From Geodermatophilus sabuli (GTDB lineage Bacteria; Actinomycetota; Actinomycetes; Mycobacteriales; Geodermatophilaceae), in NCBI RefSeq assembly GCF_010686765.1, contig NZ_JAAGWF010000012.1, forward strand, positions 62,001-126,000: DNA of 64,000 nucleotides. The letters are read 5' to 3'. Below the pieces are notes generated by a model that searched no databases, was not told the origin of the DNA, and saw only the letters and a program-made list of their open reading frames with translations. How positions within the stretch are numbered: the stretch's first letter is position 1; each line of letters opens with the position of its first letter. Positions 16,785 through 27,920 of the stretch are shown in pieces. The position numbers and the translations under genes were made by a program.

Positions 16785-17270
16785 ATGAGCGCCCCGGACC
16801 CCACCATGGCCGACGTCGCCGCTGCGGTGCAGGCGGGCAGGGACGGCCGACGCGCCGAGGCGCGGGAACGGCTGACCGCGCTCTGGGAGCGGCTGGGGCC
16901 GGAGGGCGATCCGCTCGACCGCGTCACCGTCGCCCACTTCCTGGCCGACCTGCAGGACGACGCCCGCGACGAGCTGGCGTGGGACGAGCGGGCGCTGGCC
17001 GCCGCCGGCGACCTCACCGACGACCGCGGGCACCAGCAGCACGCCGGGTCGCAGGTGCGCGGCTTCCTGCCGTCGCTGCACCTGAACCTGGCCGACGTCC
17101 ACCGGCGGCTCGGCAACGAGCCGGCGGCCCGGGAGCACCTCGCCGCAGCCGACGCCTCGGCCCCCGACCTCCCCGGCGGCGACTACGGGGACCTCATCCG
17201 GAGCGGGCTCGAGCACGTGCGCGCCGCGATCGACCGCGGCTCGACCGACCGCCTGCCGACGGCGCCCTGA
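16785..17270 (+). CDS. TPR-like hypothetical protein
   Basis: 161 residues with helical, TPR-like periodicity: VAAAVQAGRDGRRAEARERL, LDRVTVAHFLADLQDD, LHLNLADVHRRLGNEPAA, REHLAAADAS. TPR-like folds mediate protein contacts; no partner can be named. The central segment HQQHAGSQVRGFLPSLHL recalls uncharacterised actinobacterial tetratricopeptide proteins. It is followed by a short GC hairpin and converges with hemH. Confidence 0.6.
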   Translation: MSAPDPTMADVAAAVQAGRDGRRAEARERLTALWERLGPEGDPLDRVTVAHFLADLQDDARDELAWDERALAAAGDLTDDRGHQQHAGSQVRGFLPSLHLNLADVHRRLGNEPAAREHLAAADASAPDLPGGDYGDLIRSGLEHVRAAIDRGSTDRLPTAP

Positions 17271-17303
17271 GCCGGCGGCGGTCGGCTCCGGGGAGCCGGC
17301 GGG

Positions 17304-18419
17304 TCAGCTCCGGCGGGGAGGCACGAAACAGCAGGAGGCCGGGCAGTCGGTGCCCAGCCGAGGCCGCCCGCCGGCGCGGCGCTCCTCGACCAGCTCCCGG
17401 ATCGTGCCGACGAAGGCGGGGTGGGTGCCCGCGGTCCCCGCCCGGGCGAAGGCGAGGCCGAGTTCCGCCGCCGTCTGCCTGGCCTCGTTGTCGAGGTCCC
17501 AGACGACCTCGAGGTGGTCGCTGATGAAGCCCACCGGGAAGAGCACGACCGCCCGCTCCCCCGCCGCGGCCAGCGCCCGGAGGTGGTCGTTGACGTCGGG
17601 TTCCAGCCAGGGCACGGACGGCGGGCCGCTGCGGCTCTGCCAGACCAGGTCGAACGACCGGCCGGGGGCGGCGGCGGCGACCACCCGCTGGGCGGCCGCG
17701 GTGAGCTCGGCCTCGTAGGCGTGCCCGTCCGGCCCGGCGACGGCGGCCATCGCGTCGGGGATGCTGTGCGCCGTCGCCACCAGGCGGGCGGTGTCACGGA
17801 CGTCGTCGGGCAGGGCGGCGATCGCGGCGGCCAGCGCGTCGGCGTTGGCGCGCACGAAGCCCGCCGAGTCGAAGTAGTGCGGCAGCTTCTCCGCGGTGGG
17901 CCCGCCGCCGTTCACGACGCGGGCGCGGGCGATGTCCTCGTGGTACTGCCGGCAGCCGGAGTAGGAGGCGTAGGCGGAGGTGGCGAAGACGTAGACGTGC
18001 TCGATGCCGTCCTCGGCGAGCCGGCGCCAGGTGTCCTCGACGTAGGGCGCCCAGTTGCGGTTGCCCCAGTAGACGGGCAGGTCGATCCCCGCCCCCACGA
18101 GCTCCCGCTCGAGGGTCGCGATCAGCGCCTGGTTCTGCTCGTTGATGGGGCTCACGCCGCCGAAGTGGTGGTAGTGCTGGGCCACCTCCTCGAGCCGCTC
18201 GCGCGGGACGCCCCGCCCGCGGGTGACGTTCTCGAGGAACGGCAGGACGTCGTCGGGGCCCTCAGGCCCCCCGAAGGAGAGCACCAGCAGCGCCTCCCGC
18301 CGTCCGGCCGGCGCCGGCTCGGCCGGGGGCGGGACGCCGCCGTTGTTGCGGACGGCGAGCGAGGGGTCCTCGTCGGGGCGCTGGCCGGGGGGCGTGATGT
18401 CGACGGTGGCGCGGGGCAC
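17304..18419 (-). CDS. hemH: Coproporphyrin/protohaem ferrochelatase
   Basis: 371-residue ferrochelatase inserting Fe(II) into the porphyrin ring; actinobacterial enzymes act on coproporphyrin III (CpfC). Conserved blocks: LVLSFGGPEGPDDVLPFLEN, GVSPINEQNQALI, YWGNRNWAPYVEDT, ATSAYASYSGCRQY, VATAHSIPDAM (catalytic His) and VVLFPVGFISDHLEVVWDLD. The C-terminus TDCPASCCF supplies cysteines for the [2Fe-2S] cluster typical of actinobacterial enzymes. A 35-residue Pro-rich N-terminal extension precedes the core. Third gene after fabG and fabI, the same order as mycobacterial fabG1-inhA-hemZ. Confidence 0.95.
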   Translation of the reverse strand: MPRATVDITPPGQRPDEDPSLAVRNNGGVPPPAEPAPAGRREALLVLSFGGPEGPDDVLPFLENVTRGRGVPRERLEEVAQHYHHFGGVSPINEQNQALIATLERELVGAGIDLPVYWGNRNWAPYVEDTWRRLAEDGIEHVYVFATSAYASYSGCRQYHEDIARARVVNGGGPTAEKLPHYFDSAGFVRANADALAAAIAALPDDVRDTARLVATAHSIPDAMAAVAGPDGHAYEAELTAAAQRVVAAAAPGRSFDLVWQSRSGPPSVPWLEPDVNDHLRALAAAGERAVVLFPVGFISDHLEVVWDLDNEARQTAAELGLAFARAGTAGTHPAFVGTIRELVEERRAGGRPRLGTDCPASCCFVPPRRS

Positions 18420-18485
18420 GGTGGTTGTTCTCCCTGAGGACGGCGCGCGGATGCGGTCCCACGCCGACGGCGTGGTCCCGGGACC

Positions 18486-19255
18486 TCACACGCCGACGGC
18501 GTGGAAGCCCCCGTCCACGTGCACGATCTCCCCGGTCGTGGCCGGGAACCAGTCCGACAGCAGGGCGACGACGGCCTTGCCGGCGGGCTCGGTGTCGGTG
18601 ACCGACCAGCCCAGCGGGGCGCGGCCCTCCCACGCCTCCTCGAACTGCGAGCTGCCGGGGATCGACTTCATCGCCATGCTGCGCAGCGGGCCGGCCGCGA
18701 CCAGGTTGACCCGCACGCCCTCGGGGCCCAGCTCCCGGGCCAGGTAGCGCGACGTGGACTCGAGCGCCGCCTTCGCCGCCCCCATCCAGCCGTAGACCGG
18801 CCAGGCCACCGTGGCGTCGAAGGTGAGCCCGACGACGGAGGCCGTGTCGCCGAACAGCGGGCGGCAGGCGTTCGTGAGCGAGGCCATCGACCAGGTCGAC
18901 ACCTGGAACGCCGTCGCCGCGTGCTCCCACGCCACCTCCGGGAAGCCCTCGCCCATCGCCTCCTGCGGTGCGAAGCCGATCGAGTGGACGACGCCGTCGA
19001 GGGAGTCCCCGACGTGCTCGCGCAGCCGGTCGGCCAGGGTCGACAGGTGCTCGGCGTTGGTCACGTCGAGCTCGACCACCGGCGCCTCCCGGGGCAGCCG
19101 CTTGGCGATCCGCTGGCACAGCGACAGCGCCCGGCCGAAGTTGGACAGGACGACCGTGGCGCCCTCCTGCTGCGCGATCCGGGCGGTCGCGTACGCGATC
19201 GACGCCTCGGTGAGGACCCCGGTGACCAGGATCGTCTTGCCCTCGAGGATGCCCA

Positions 19256-19256
<1 letters not shown>
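18486..19256 (-). CDS. fabI: NADH-dependent enoyl-ACP reductase (FabI/InhA)
   Basis: 256-residue reductase for the last step of each type II fatty acid elongation cycle. It has the InhA-type N-terminus LEGKTILVTGVLTEASIAYA, HSIGFAPQ, and the catalytic Tyr-x6-Lys in WPVYGWMGAAKAALES, then LARELGPEGVRVNLVAAGPL. The ATG at 19256 overlaps the fabG stop (TGATG), so translation is coupled. hemH follows after 66 nt. Being InhA-like, it would be expected to belong to the class targeted by isoniazid/triclosan-type inhibitors, though sensitivity cannot be read from sequence. Confidence 0.95.
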
Positions 19257-21445
<2,189 letters not shown>

Positions 21446-21456
<11 letters not shown>

Positions 21457-22348
21457 ACCGGTCAGGGACGCCCGGGAGCTCGGGGTCATCCACGACATCG
21501 GGTACCGCCACTACGACGGCCCGCGGCTGGGACGCGCCTACATCCGCCGGTCCCTGTACGCGGACAGCGCCAAGGGCGCCTACGGCCTGGGCCGGGCGGC
21601 GCGCACCAAGGTCATGCCGATGCTCCTGTTCGCGGCCATGTGCGTGCCGACCCTCGTCATCGTCGTCGTCGCGTCGGTCACCGGTGGCGACGAGCTGCCC
21701 GTCGGGTACACGACCTACCTGGTCCAGCTGCAGGTGGTCGTGGCGGTCTTCGTCGCCGCCCAGGCGCCGGTGAGCGTCTCGCGCGACCTGCGGTTCGGGA
21801 TCATGCCCCTCTACTTCTCCCGCCCCATGCGGCCCGTCGACTACGTCCAGGCCCGGTACGCCGCCCTGGCGACGGCGGTCTTCCTCCTGCTCGCCGCGCC
21901 GCTGACCATCCTGTTCGCCGGGGCCCTGCTGGCCGAGATGCCGGTGGGTGAGCACCTGCCCGACTACCTGCGCGCCCTGGTGTACGCGGTCCTCCTGGCG
22001 GTCGTGCTCGCCGGGTTGGGGCTCGTGCTGGCCGCCTTCACGCCGAGGAGGGGCCTCGGCGTCGCGGCCATCGTCGCGGTGCTGCTGGTCCTGTCCGGCG
22101 TCCAGACGGCGGCGCAGGCCATCGCGGTGGAGCAGGGCGCGGACACGGCCGCCGGCTACACCGGCCTGGTCTCGCCGTTCAGCCTCGTCGACGGGGTCAC
22201 CCGGGAGCTGGTCGGCACCGACAGTCCGCTGCCGGCCGGGCCACCGGGCGCCGTCGGCACGCTCGTCTTCACCGCCGTCACCGCGCTGGTCGTCCTGGCC
22301 TGCTACGGCGTCCTCCTCCGTCGCTACCGGAGGGTGACCGGCGCATGA
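21446..22348 (+). CDS. ABC-2 type permease (first pair)
   Basis: About 300 residues, six or so transmembrane helices: VMPMLLFAAMCVPTLVIVVV, TYLVQLQVVVAVFVAAQAP, TAVFLLLAAPLTILFAGALL, AVLLAVVLAGLGLVLAAF, GVAAIVAVLLVLSGV, and a final LVFTAVTALVVLACYGVLL. The N-terminal 45 residues are cytoplasmic (IHDIGYRHYDGPRLGR). I prefer the GTG at 21446, 9 nt after GGGAGG; a GTG at 21437 is possible. Its stop overlaps the next ATPase ATG (ATGA). Confidence 0.85.
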
Positions 22349-23295
22349 CCACGGTGAGCATCGAGCAGGTGTCCTGCTGGTTCGGCAACGTCGTCGCCGT
22401 CAACGACGTGACCATGACGATCGGCCCGGGCGTCACCGGCCTGCTCGGACCCAACGGCGCGGGCAAGTCCACGCTCATCCACATGATGGGCGGGCTCCTG
22501 GCCCCCTCCAGCGGCTCGGTCACCCTGGACGGCGAGACGATCTGGCGCAACGAGGACGTCTACCGCCGGATCGGCCTCGTCCCCGAGCGCGAGGCCATGT
22601 ACGACATCGTCACCGGCTGGCAGTTCGTGCTGGCCAACGCCCGGCTGCACCGGCTGCCGGATCCGGAGTCCGCTGCCCGCCGGGCCCTGGAGACGGTGGA
22701 GATGACCGGTGCGCAGGACCGGGGCATCGCGACCTACTCCAAGGGCATGAAGCAGCGGGTCAAGATGGCCACCGCGCTGGTGCACGACCCGCCGGTGCTG
22801 CTGCTCGACGAGCCGTTCAACGGCATGGACCCCCGCCAGCGCCTCCAGCTGATGGACCTCCTCCGGGACATGGGCCGGCAGGGGCGGACCGTCCTGTTCA
22901 GCTCGCACATCTTGGAGGAGGTGGAGCAGATCGCCACCGACATCCAGGTCATGGTCGCCGGCCGGCACGCGGCCTCCGGCGACTTCCGCGAGATCCGGCG
23001 CCTCATGACCGAGCGGCCGCACCAGTACACGATCCGCTCGGACGACGACCGCACGCTGGCGTCGGCCATCATGGCCGAGGCGAGCGTGTCGGGGGTGCAG
23101 CTCGACCCGGGTCAGCGCAGCACCGGCCACGGCGGGCGGAGCGGCTCCGGCGGCCTGCACGTCCAGGCCCTGGACTTCGCCGCGTTCGTCCGGGTGCTGC
23201 CGCGGCTGGCCCGCCGCCACGGCATCCGGCTGTACGAGGTGAGCCCGGCGGACGAGTCCCTGGAGAGCGTCTTCACCTACCTGGTGTCGCGGTGA
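22345..23295 (+). CDS. ABC-2 type exporter ATP-binding protein (second pair)
   Basis: 316-residue ATPase: Walker A LLGPNGAGKSTLIHMMGG, signature YSKGMKQRVKMATALVHDP, Walker B VLLLDEPFNGMDPRQR, and SSHILEEVEQIA. It has a C-terminal accessory domain with a Gly/Ser-rich stretch near 255-265 (STGHGGRSGSGG). It overlaps the upstream permease stop and the downstream permease start by 4 nt each, so all four genes are translationally linked. Similar two-pair ABC operons may form one heteromeric exporter; this is inference. Confidence 0.9.
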   Translation: MTTVSIEQVSCWFGNVVAVNDVTMTIGPGVTGLLGPNGAGKSTLIHMMGGLLAPSSGSVTLDGETIWRNEDVYRRIGLVPEREAMYDIVTGWQFVLANARLHRLPDPESAARRALETVEMTGAQDRGIATYSKGMKQRVKMATALVHDPPVLLLDEPFNGMDPRQRLQLMDLLRDMGRQGRTVLFSSHILEEVEQIATDIQVMVAGRHAASGDFREIRRLMTERPHQYTIRSDDDRTLASAIMAEASVSGVQLDPGQRSTGHGGRSGSGGLHVQALDFAAFVRVLPRLARRHGIRLYEVSPADESLESVFTYLVSR

Positions 23296-24020
23296 ACGCG
23301 ACCGTCGCCCGGCTGACCGCCCGCAGCCTGCTCGGACGCCGACGTGCCCTGCTGCTGCTGCTCCTGCCGGCCGTGCTCCTCGCCCTGTCGGGGGTGGCGC
23401 GGGCGCTCGCGGGCACCGAGGAGGACCTGGCCGTCGGACTGCTCGGCGGGTTCGCCCTGGGCACGCTGGTGCCGCTGCTCGGCCTGATCGCCGGCACGGG
23501 CGCGATCGGGCCGGAGATCGACGACGGCTCGATCGTGTACGTGCTCGCCAAGCCGCTGGACCGGCACTCGATCGTCGTGACGAAGCTGCTGGTGGCGGTG
23601 GCCGTCGTGACCGCGCTGGGGGCCGTCCCGACGTTCGCGGCCGGGGTCCTGCTGACCGGGACGGCGGGCACGCTGGCGGTGGCGTTCGGCCTCGCGGCGG
23701 CCGTCGCCGGCATCGCCTACTGCGCGCTGTTCGTGCTGCTGGCGGTCGTCACCCGCAACGCCGTCGTGGTCGGCCTGCTGTACGCGCTGGTCTGGGAGAC
23801 GCTGATCGGCCAGTTCGTGCCGGGTGCGCAGGCGCTGAGCATCCAGCAGTGGGCGCTGGCGATCGCCGACGAGGTCGTCGGCTCCCGGGCCGGGCAGCTG
23901 GGCGTGACGTCGGCGGTCGGCCTCCCCGCCGGGGTGGTCCTGCTCCTGGCGGTGACCCTCGGCGCCACCTGGTACGCGGGCCGGCGGCTGCGCACCATCC
24001 GCCTGACCAGCGAGGTCTGA
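23292..24020 (+). CDS. ABC-2 type permease (second pair)
   Basis: 242 residues, about six hydrophobic helices: LLLLLLPAVLLALSGVARAL, LLGGFALGTLVPLLGLIAG, LLVAVAVVTALGAVPTFAAG, AVAGIAYCALFVLLAVV, ALVWETLIGQFVPG and a last GVVLLLAVTLGATWYAG. DDGSIVYVLAKPLDR is the conserved cytoplasmic loop of ABC-2 permeases that contacts the ATPase. The GTG at 23292 overlaps the preceding stop. Last gene of the operon; the 230 nt that follow hold no convincing gene. Confidence 0.85.
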   Translation: MNATVARLTARSLLGRRRALLLLLLPAVLLALSGVARALAGTEEDLAVGLLGGFALGTLVPLLGLIAGTGAIGPEIDDGSIVYVLAKPLDRHSIVVTKLLVAVAVVTALGAVPTFAAGVLLTGTAGTLAVAFGLAAAVAGIAYCALFVLLAVVTRNAVVVGLLYALVWETLIGQFVPGAQALSIQQWALAIADEVVGSRAGQLGVTSAVGLPAGVVLLLAVTLGATWYAGRRLRTIRLTSEV

Positions 24021-24250
24021 TCCGCCGCCGGACCGGGACGCGCCGGTGACGACGGGCCGAGGGACCACCCCAGCCGATGGCGAGCCCGAACAGCGGCGCG
24101 TCGGCGAACCGGTGGTGCACGTCGGTGCAGCGGGCGCGATCGGTGTCGTCGCCGACCAGCCACGCCGGCATCGCGGCTCGCCGGTCCCGGGCATCTCGCA
24201 GGCCACCCACGACGGCCGGGGACGGGGGTGCGCGCGATCAGCCCGCGCTG

Positions 24251-25495
24251 CTACTCACCCGCGCGGGTGGCGCGCCGCGCCCGGGCGGCCTCGGCCAGCT
24301 CGGCCAGCAGCGTCTCCGTCGTCGCGAGGTCGACGCAGGCGTCGGTGACGCTCTTCCCGTACTCCAGCGTCGCCGGTCGCCCGCGGTCCAGGTCCTGGCG
24401 GCCGGCCACGAGGTTGCTCTCGATCATCACGCCGCGGATCGCCTGCTCCCCGCCCGCGATCTGCCCGGCCAGGTCGCGCACGACGTCGACCTGGCGCCGG
24501 TGGTCCTTCTGGCTGTTGCCGTGGGAGGCGTCGACCACCACCACCTCCGGCAGACCCCGTTCCGACAGCTGCCGCTTGGTGTCGGCGATGTGGGCCGCCG
24601 AGTAGTTCGGCCCGGACTTGTCCCCGCGCAGGATCACGTGGCCGGTCTCGTTGCCGGTCGTCGACAGCTGGGCGCTCACCCCGTGGTGGTCGACGCCCAG
24701 GAACTCGTGCGGCGCCCGCGCGCTCCGGACCGCCTGGATGGCGGCCTCGATGCTGCCCTCCGGCGAGTTCTTGAAGCCGACGACGGAGGAGAAGCCGGAC
24801 ACGCGCTCCCGGGCTGTCTGGTCGGTGACGTTGCGCGCGCCGACACCGTTGTAGGTGACCAGCCCGTTGACGTACTGCGGCGTCAGCGCGTTCAGCGGTT
24901 CGGCGGCCACCGGTACGCCGAGGGCGGTGATGCCGCACATGAGCATCCGGGTCGCGACGAGCCCGACGCTGATGCGGCTCGATCCGTCGAGGAACGGGTC
25001 GTAGGCGAAGCCCTTCCAGTCGACCTCGGTCCGCGGCTTCTCGGTGTACGTCCGCATCAGGATCTCGAGGTCGGCACCGTGCCGCTCCCGCATGCGCGCG
25101 ATGAAGCCGGCGTACTCCAGGGCGGCGACCGGGTCGTGGATGGAGCAGGGGCCGGCGATGACGGCCAGCCGGTCGTCGCGGCCCTCGACGATGTCGGTGG
25201 CGGCCTTGCGCCCGGCTCGCGTCGTCGCAGCCGACGCCGCCGGCAGCGGGACGACGGCCGCGACCGCCGCCGGCGTGACGACGACGCTCAGACCGGTGAT
25301 CCGCGCGTTCACCAGGTCGGACAGGTCGACCTCGTCCGCGGCTGCGACGCCCAGCCGCTGCTGGACGCCGGGCAGCAGTTCCGCCAGGGCGGCGTCGATC
25401 TGCCCGTTCACCCGGGTCTGGACCTCCAGCAGCTGATCGGCGATCCGCGTCGCGTCGTCCAGGATCCGGTCGGCCGGCAGGGTGGCCTGCTCCAT
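24251..25495 (-). CDS. aroG: 3-deoxy-7-phosphoheptulonate (DAHP) synthase, class I
   Basis: 414-residue enzyme condensing phosphoenolpyruvate and erythrose 4-phosphate, the entry step to aromatic amino acids. Motifs: IAGPCSIHDPVAALEYAGF, MRTYTEKPRTEVDWKGFAYD, VGFKNSPEGSIEAA, VVVDASHGNSQKDH and GVMIESNLVAGRQDL. Residues 1 to about 60 form a regulatory-type N-terminal helix region. I chose ATG 25495; a GTG three codons upstream has better spacing to GGAGAG and is possible. It stands alone between the ABC operon (convergent) and the sigma factor gene. Confidence 0.93.
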   Translation of the reverse strand: MEQATLPADRILDDATRIADQLLEVQTRVNGQIDAALAELLPGVQQRLGVAAADEVDLSDLVNARITGLSVVVTPAAVAAVVPLPAASAATTRAGRKAATDIVEGRDDRLAVIAGPCSIHDPVAALEYAGFIARMRERHGADLEILMRTYTEKPRTEVDWKGFAYDPFLDGSSRISVGLVATRMLMCGITALGVPVAAEPLNALTPQYVNGLVTYNGVGARNVTDQTARERVSGFSSVVGFKNSPEGSIEAAIQAVRSARAPHEFLGVDHHGVSAQLSTTGNETGHVILRGDKSGPNYSAAHIADTKRQLSERGLPEVVVVDASHGNSQKDHRRQVDVVRDLAGQIAGGEQAIRGVMIESNLVAGRQDLDRGRPATLEYGKSVTDACVDLATTETLLAELAEAARARRATRAGE

Positions 25496-25694
25496 CGTCC
25501 CCACTCTCCAGGTCCTCGGTGCGGCGGGGCTCCGCTCGGGCGGCTCCCGGCTCGCCACCGGTCCGCTCGACGGACCGGGGGGACCTCGTCCCCAGCGGCT
25601 CCGGTGGCCGCCAGTCGGGAAGCCAACCACAGGCAGCGCGAGGGCACGCCGCCGGCGTCGCCGTCGTCCGGGCGCCGGATGCTCCCGGGGCCGG

Positions 25695-26963
25695 TCAACG
25701 CCGCGGCGGGTCCCCGACGTCGCCACGCAAGCGGTCGGCGCGTCGTTCCAGGTAGCGGCGCTCGGGCAGGTTGAGGGTCCGGCGCGCGGCCCGCTCGTAC
25801 GCGCCGCGCGCGGCGTCGGCGTCCCCCGCGAGTTCCAGCAGGTGGGCGTGCACCGCGATGGTCCGGTGGTGCTCGGCGAGGGCGGCGGCGGAGCCGGCGA
25901 GCAGGGTGCCGAGCTCGACCAGGCCGGCCGCCGGCCCGTGCACCTCGGCGACGGCGACGACCCGGTTCAGGGCCACCATGGGGCCGGGGTCGACGGTGCC
26001 GAGCAGCTCGTACAGCCCGAGGACCTGCCGCCAGTCGGTGTCCTCGACCGACGCGGCCTCGTCGTGGACGGCGGCGATCGCCGCCTGCAGCTGGAAGGCG
26101 CCGATCGGCGTGGCGGCGAGGGCGGCGGAGACGAGCGCGGTCCCCTCCGTGATCGCCGCCCGGTCCCAGCGGCCGCGGTCCTGCTCGGCCAGGGGCACGA
26201 GGCTGCCGTCGGGCCGGGTCCGCGCCGGGCGGCGGGCATCCGTGAGGAGCATCAGGGCGAGCAGACCGGCCGTCTCGCCGTCCTCCGGCAGGGCTCCGTG
26301 CAGCTGCCGGGTCAGCCGGATCGCCTCGCTGCTGAGGTCGACCCGGTGCAGGGCGGCTCCGGAACTGGCGGTGTGCCCCTCGGTGAACATCAGGTAGAGG
26401 ACGTCCCGGACGGCGGCGACCCGCTGCGCGCGTTCACCGGGAAAGGGCAGCTCGAACCGCGCACCGCTGGCCCTGATCCGCTGCTTGGCCCGGCTGATCC
26501 GCTGGCCGACCGTCGCCGGGGGCACGAGCAGCGCGCCGGCGATCTCCACGGTGCTCAGGCCGCCCACCGCGCGGAGCGTGAGCGGCACCTGCGCGTCCGG
26601 CGGGACCGCGGGGTGGCAGCAGAGCAGGAACAGGGTGAGCGTGTCGTCGGCGGACCCGACGACGACCGGCTCCTCCGGCTCCAGCGCCGCCACCGACTCC
26701 TCCCGGCGGCGACGGGCGACGTCCTGCCGCCAGGCGTCGGTCCACCGCCGGGACGCGACGGTGACCAGCCAGCCGGCGGGGTTGGCGGGCACCCCCTCGT
26801 CCGGCCACTGGGTGGCGGCCGCCATCAGCGCGTCCTGGACGGCGTCCTCGCAGGTGTCGAAGGAGCCACAGCGGCGCAGCAGCGCCGTCAGGACCCGGGG
26901 TGCCAGCGCGCGCAGCAGGTCGTCCAGGTCCGGGGTCCCCGGCCGGCCGCGGGCCCTCGTCAC
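25695..26963 (-). CDS. ECF42-type extracytoplasmic-function sigma factor with TPR-like C-terminus
   Basis: 422-residue ECF sigma factor. Region 2 (CEDAVQDALMAAATQWPDEG, PAGWLVTVASRRWTDAWR) and region 4 (LTLRAVGGLSTVEIAGAL, VPPATVGQRISRAKQRIR) occupy the first 170 residues. The remaining about 250 residues form the helical extension typical of ECF42 (YLMFTEGH, LLALMLLTDARR, RAAITEGTALV). No anti-sigma gene is adjacent, which fits a group controlled by its own extension. The GTG at 26963 overlaps the stop of the DGPF gene (GTGA), the hallmark neighbour of this group. Confidence 0.92.
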   Translation of the reverse strand: MTRARGRPGTPDLDDLLRALAPRVLTALLRRCGSFDTCEDAVQDALMAAATQWPDEGVPANPAGWLVTVASRRWTDAWRQDVARRRREESVAALEPEEPVVVGSADDTLTLFLLCCHPAVPPDAQVPLTLRAVGGLSTVEIAGALLVPPATVGQRISRAKQRIRASGARFELPFPGERAQRVAAVRDVLYLMFTEGHTASSGAALHRVDLSSEAIRLTRQLHGALPEDGETAGLLALMLLTDARRPARTRPDGSLVPLAEQDRGRWDRAAITEGTALVSAALAATPIGAFQLQAAIAAVHDEAASVEDTDWRQVLGLYELLGTVDPGPMVALNRVVAVAEVHGPAAGLVELGTLLAGSAAALAEHHRTIAVHAHLLELAGDADAARGAYERAARRTLNLPERRYLERRADRLRGDVGDPPRR

Positions 26964-27331
26964 AGGTCCAGCTGGCTCATGTCGAAGACGGGCCGCACCT
27001 CCACCGAGCCGGTCGCGGCGTCCGGTGCCCGGGCGGCGATCGCCACGGCCCGGTCGAGGTCGGGGACGTCGACCAGGTAGAAGCCGGCCAGGTACTCCTT
27101 GGCCTCGGCGAACGGTCCGTCGCTGGTGAGCGTCCGCCCGTTCCGCACGCTCACCAGGGTGGCGGTCGACGGGTCCGGCAGGCCCTCCGAGGCGACCAGT
27201 TCCCCGGTGCCCGCGAGTTCGTCGGTGAGCGCCAGGTGGGCCCGGCCGAAGGCCATCCGCTGCTCGTCCGACAGCTGCTCCCACACCGCGCGGGACTGCG
27301 GGTTGCTCTGGATCAGGATCAGGTACCGCAC
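26960..27331 (-). CDS. YCII-related DGPF-domain protein
   Basis: 123 residues of the YciI/DGPF family. It starts VRYLILIQSNPQSRAVWEQL and contains the signature TSDGPFAEAKEYLAGFYLVD, with VRPVFDM at the end. Function unknown, although genes for such proteins accompany ECF41/ECF42-like sigma factors across actinobacteria. The GTG at 27331 is right after AGGAGGACCC; upstream in-frame sequence lies over the divergent promoter. It is the first gene of a two-gene operon with the sigma factor. Confidence 0.9.
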   Translation of the reverse strand: MRYLILIQSNPQSRAVWEQLSDEQRMAFGRAHLALTDELAGTGELVASEGLPDPSTATLVSVRNGRTLTSDGPFAEAKEYLAGFYLVDVPDLDRAVAIAARAPDAATGSVEVRPVFDMSQLDL

Positions 27332-27368
27332 GGGTCCTCCTCGGGCCGCTTCCGCCACCGACACCACC

Positions 27369-27398
27369 GTGTCGAAACCGGCCGCGCGGCTTCGACAC
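27369..27398. promoter_or_regulatory. Symmetric divergent ECF42-like promoter
   Basis: GTGTCGAA (27369-27376) and TTCGACAC (27391-27398) are exact inverted arms. On the plus strand TGTCGA is followed, after 17 nt, by CGA; on the minus strand exactly the same holds. TGTCGA (-35) with CGA (-10) is what I recall as the reported ECF42 promoter motif. Predicted transcripts would start about 40 nt before the SnoaL gene (27444) and about 35 nt before the DGPF gene (27331). Confidence 0.65.
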
Positions 27399-27443
27399 CC
27401 CTCTGACGGGTCCCGACCGGGATCCGAGGAGAGAGGAACGGCC

Positions 27444-27920
27444 ATGACCAGCGTGCAGCACGGACAGCCGGCCCAGAGCACGACGACGCGCGAGGAGCAG
27501 CAGGTCCGCGAGGTGGTCGAGGGCAGGAGCCACGCGATCGAGCAGCGGGACGCCGACCGGCTCGCCGGGTGCTACGCGCCCGACGTCGTCGTCTTCGACC
27601 TGGCCCCGCCCCTGCGGCAGCCGGCCGCCCAGGTGCTCGACCCCGCCAGCCACCGGGCGTGGTTCGCCACGTTCGAGCCGGGGATCGAGTACGGCACCCG
27701 CGACCTCACGGTCACGGTCGGCGGGGACGTGGCGGTCGCCCACGGCCTCGCGCGGCTGGCCGCGACCCCCCGGGGGTCGGCGGAGGGCTTCGCCATGTGG
27801 TTCCGGCTGACGCTGTGCCTGCGGCGGACCGACGGCGGCTGGCTCATCACCCACGAGCACGTCTCGACGCCGTTCTACATGGACGGCTCGTTCCGCACGG
27901 CGGTCGACCTGCAGCCGTGA
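27444..27920 (+). CDS. SnoaL/ketosteroid-isomerase-like protein
   Basis: 158-residue NTF2-fold protein: QVREVVEGRSHAIEQRDADR, CYAPDVVVFDLAPPL, GDVAVAHGLARLAATPRG, LCLRRTDGGWLITHEHVSTP. The family includes isomerases and scavenging proteins; no substrate can be stated. The ATG at 27444 has GAGGAGAGAGG upstream. It is transcribed divergently from the DGPF-sigma operon from a shared symmetric promoter, suggesting it is the sigma factor's target. Its last 46 nt overlap the convergent MFS gene. Confidence 0.82.
   Translation: MTSVQHGQPAQSTTTREEQQVREVVEGRSHAIEQRDADRLAGCYAPDVVVFDLAPPLRQPAAQVLDPASHRAWFATFEPGIEYGTRDLTVTVGGDVAVAHGLARLAATPRGSAEGFAMWFRLTLCLRRTDGGWLITHEHVSTPFYMDGSFRTAVDLQP

Noticed and set aside
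24021..24250. Possible gene between the ABC operon and DAHP synthase
   Set aside because: The frames there overlap the convergent DAHP gene and have no ribosome-binding site or domain character.
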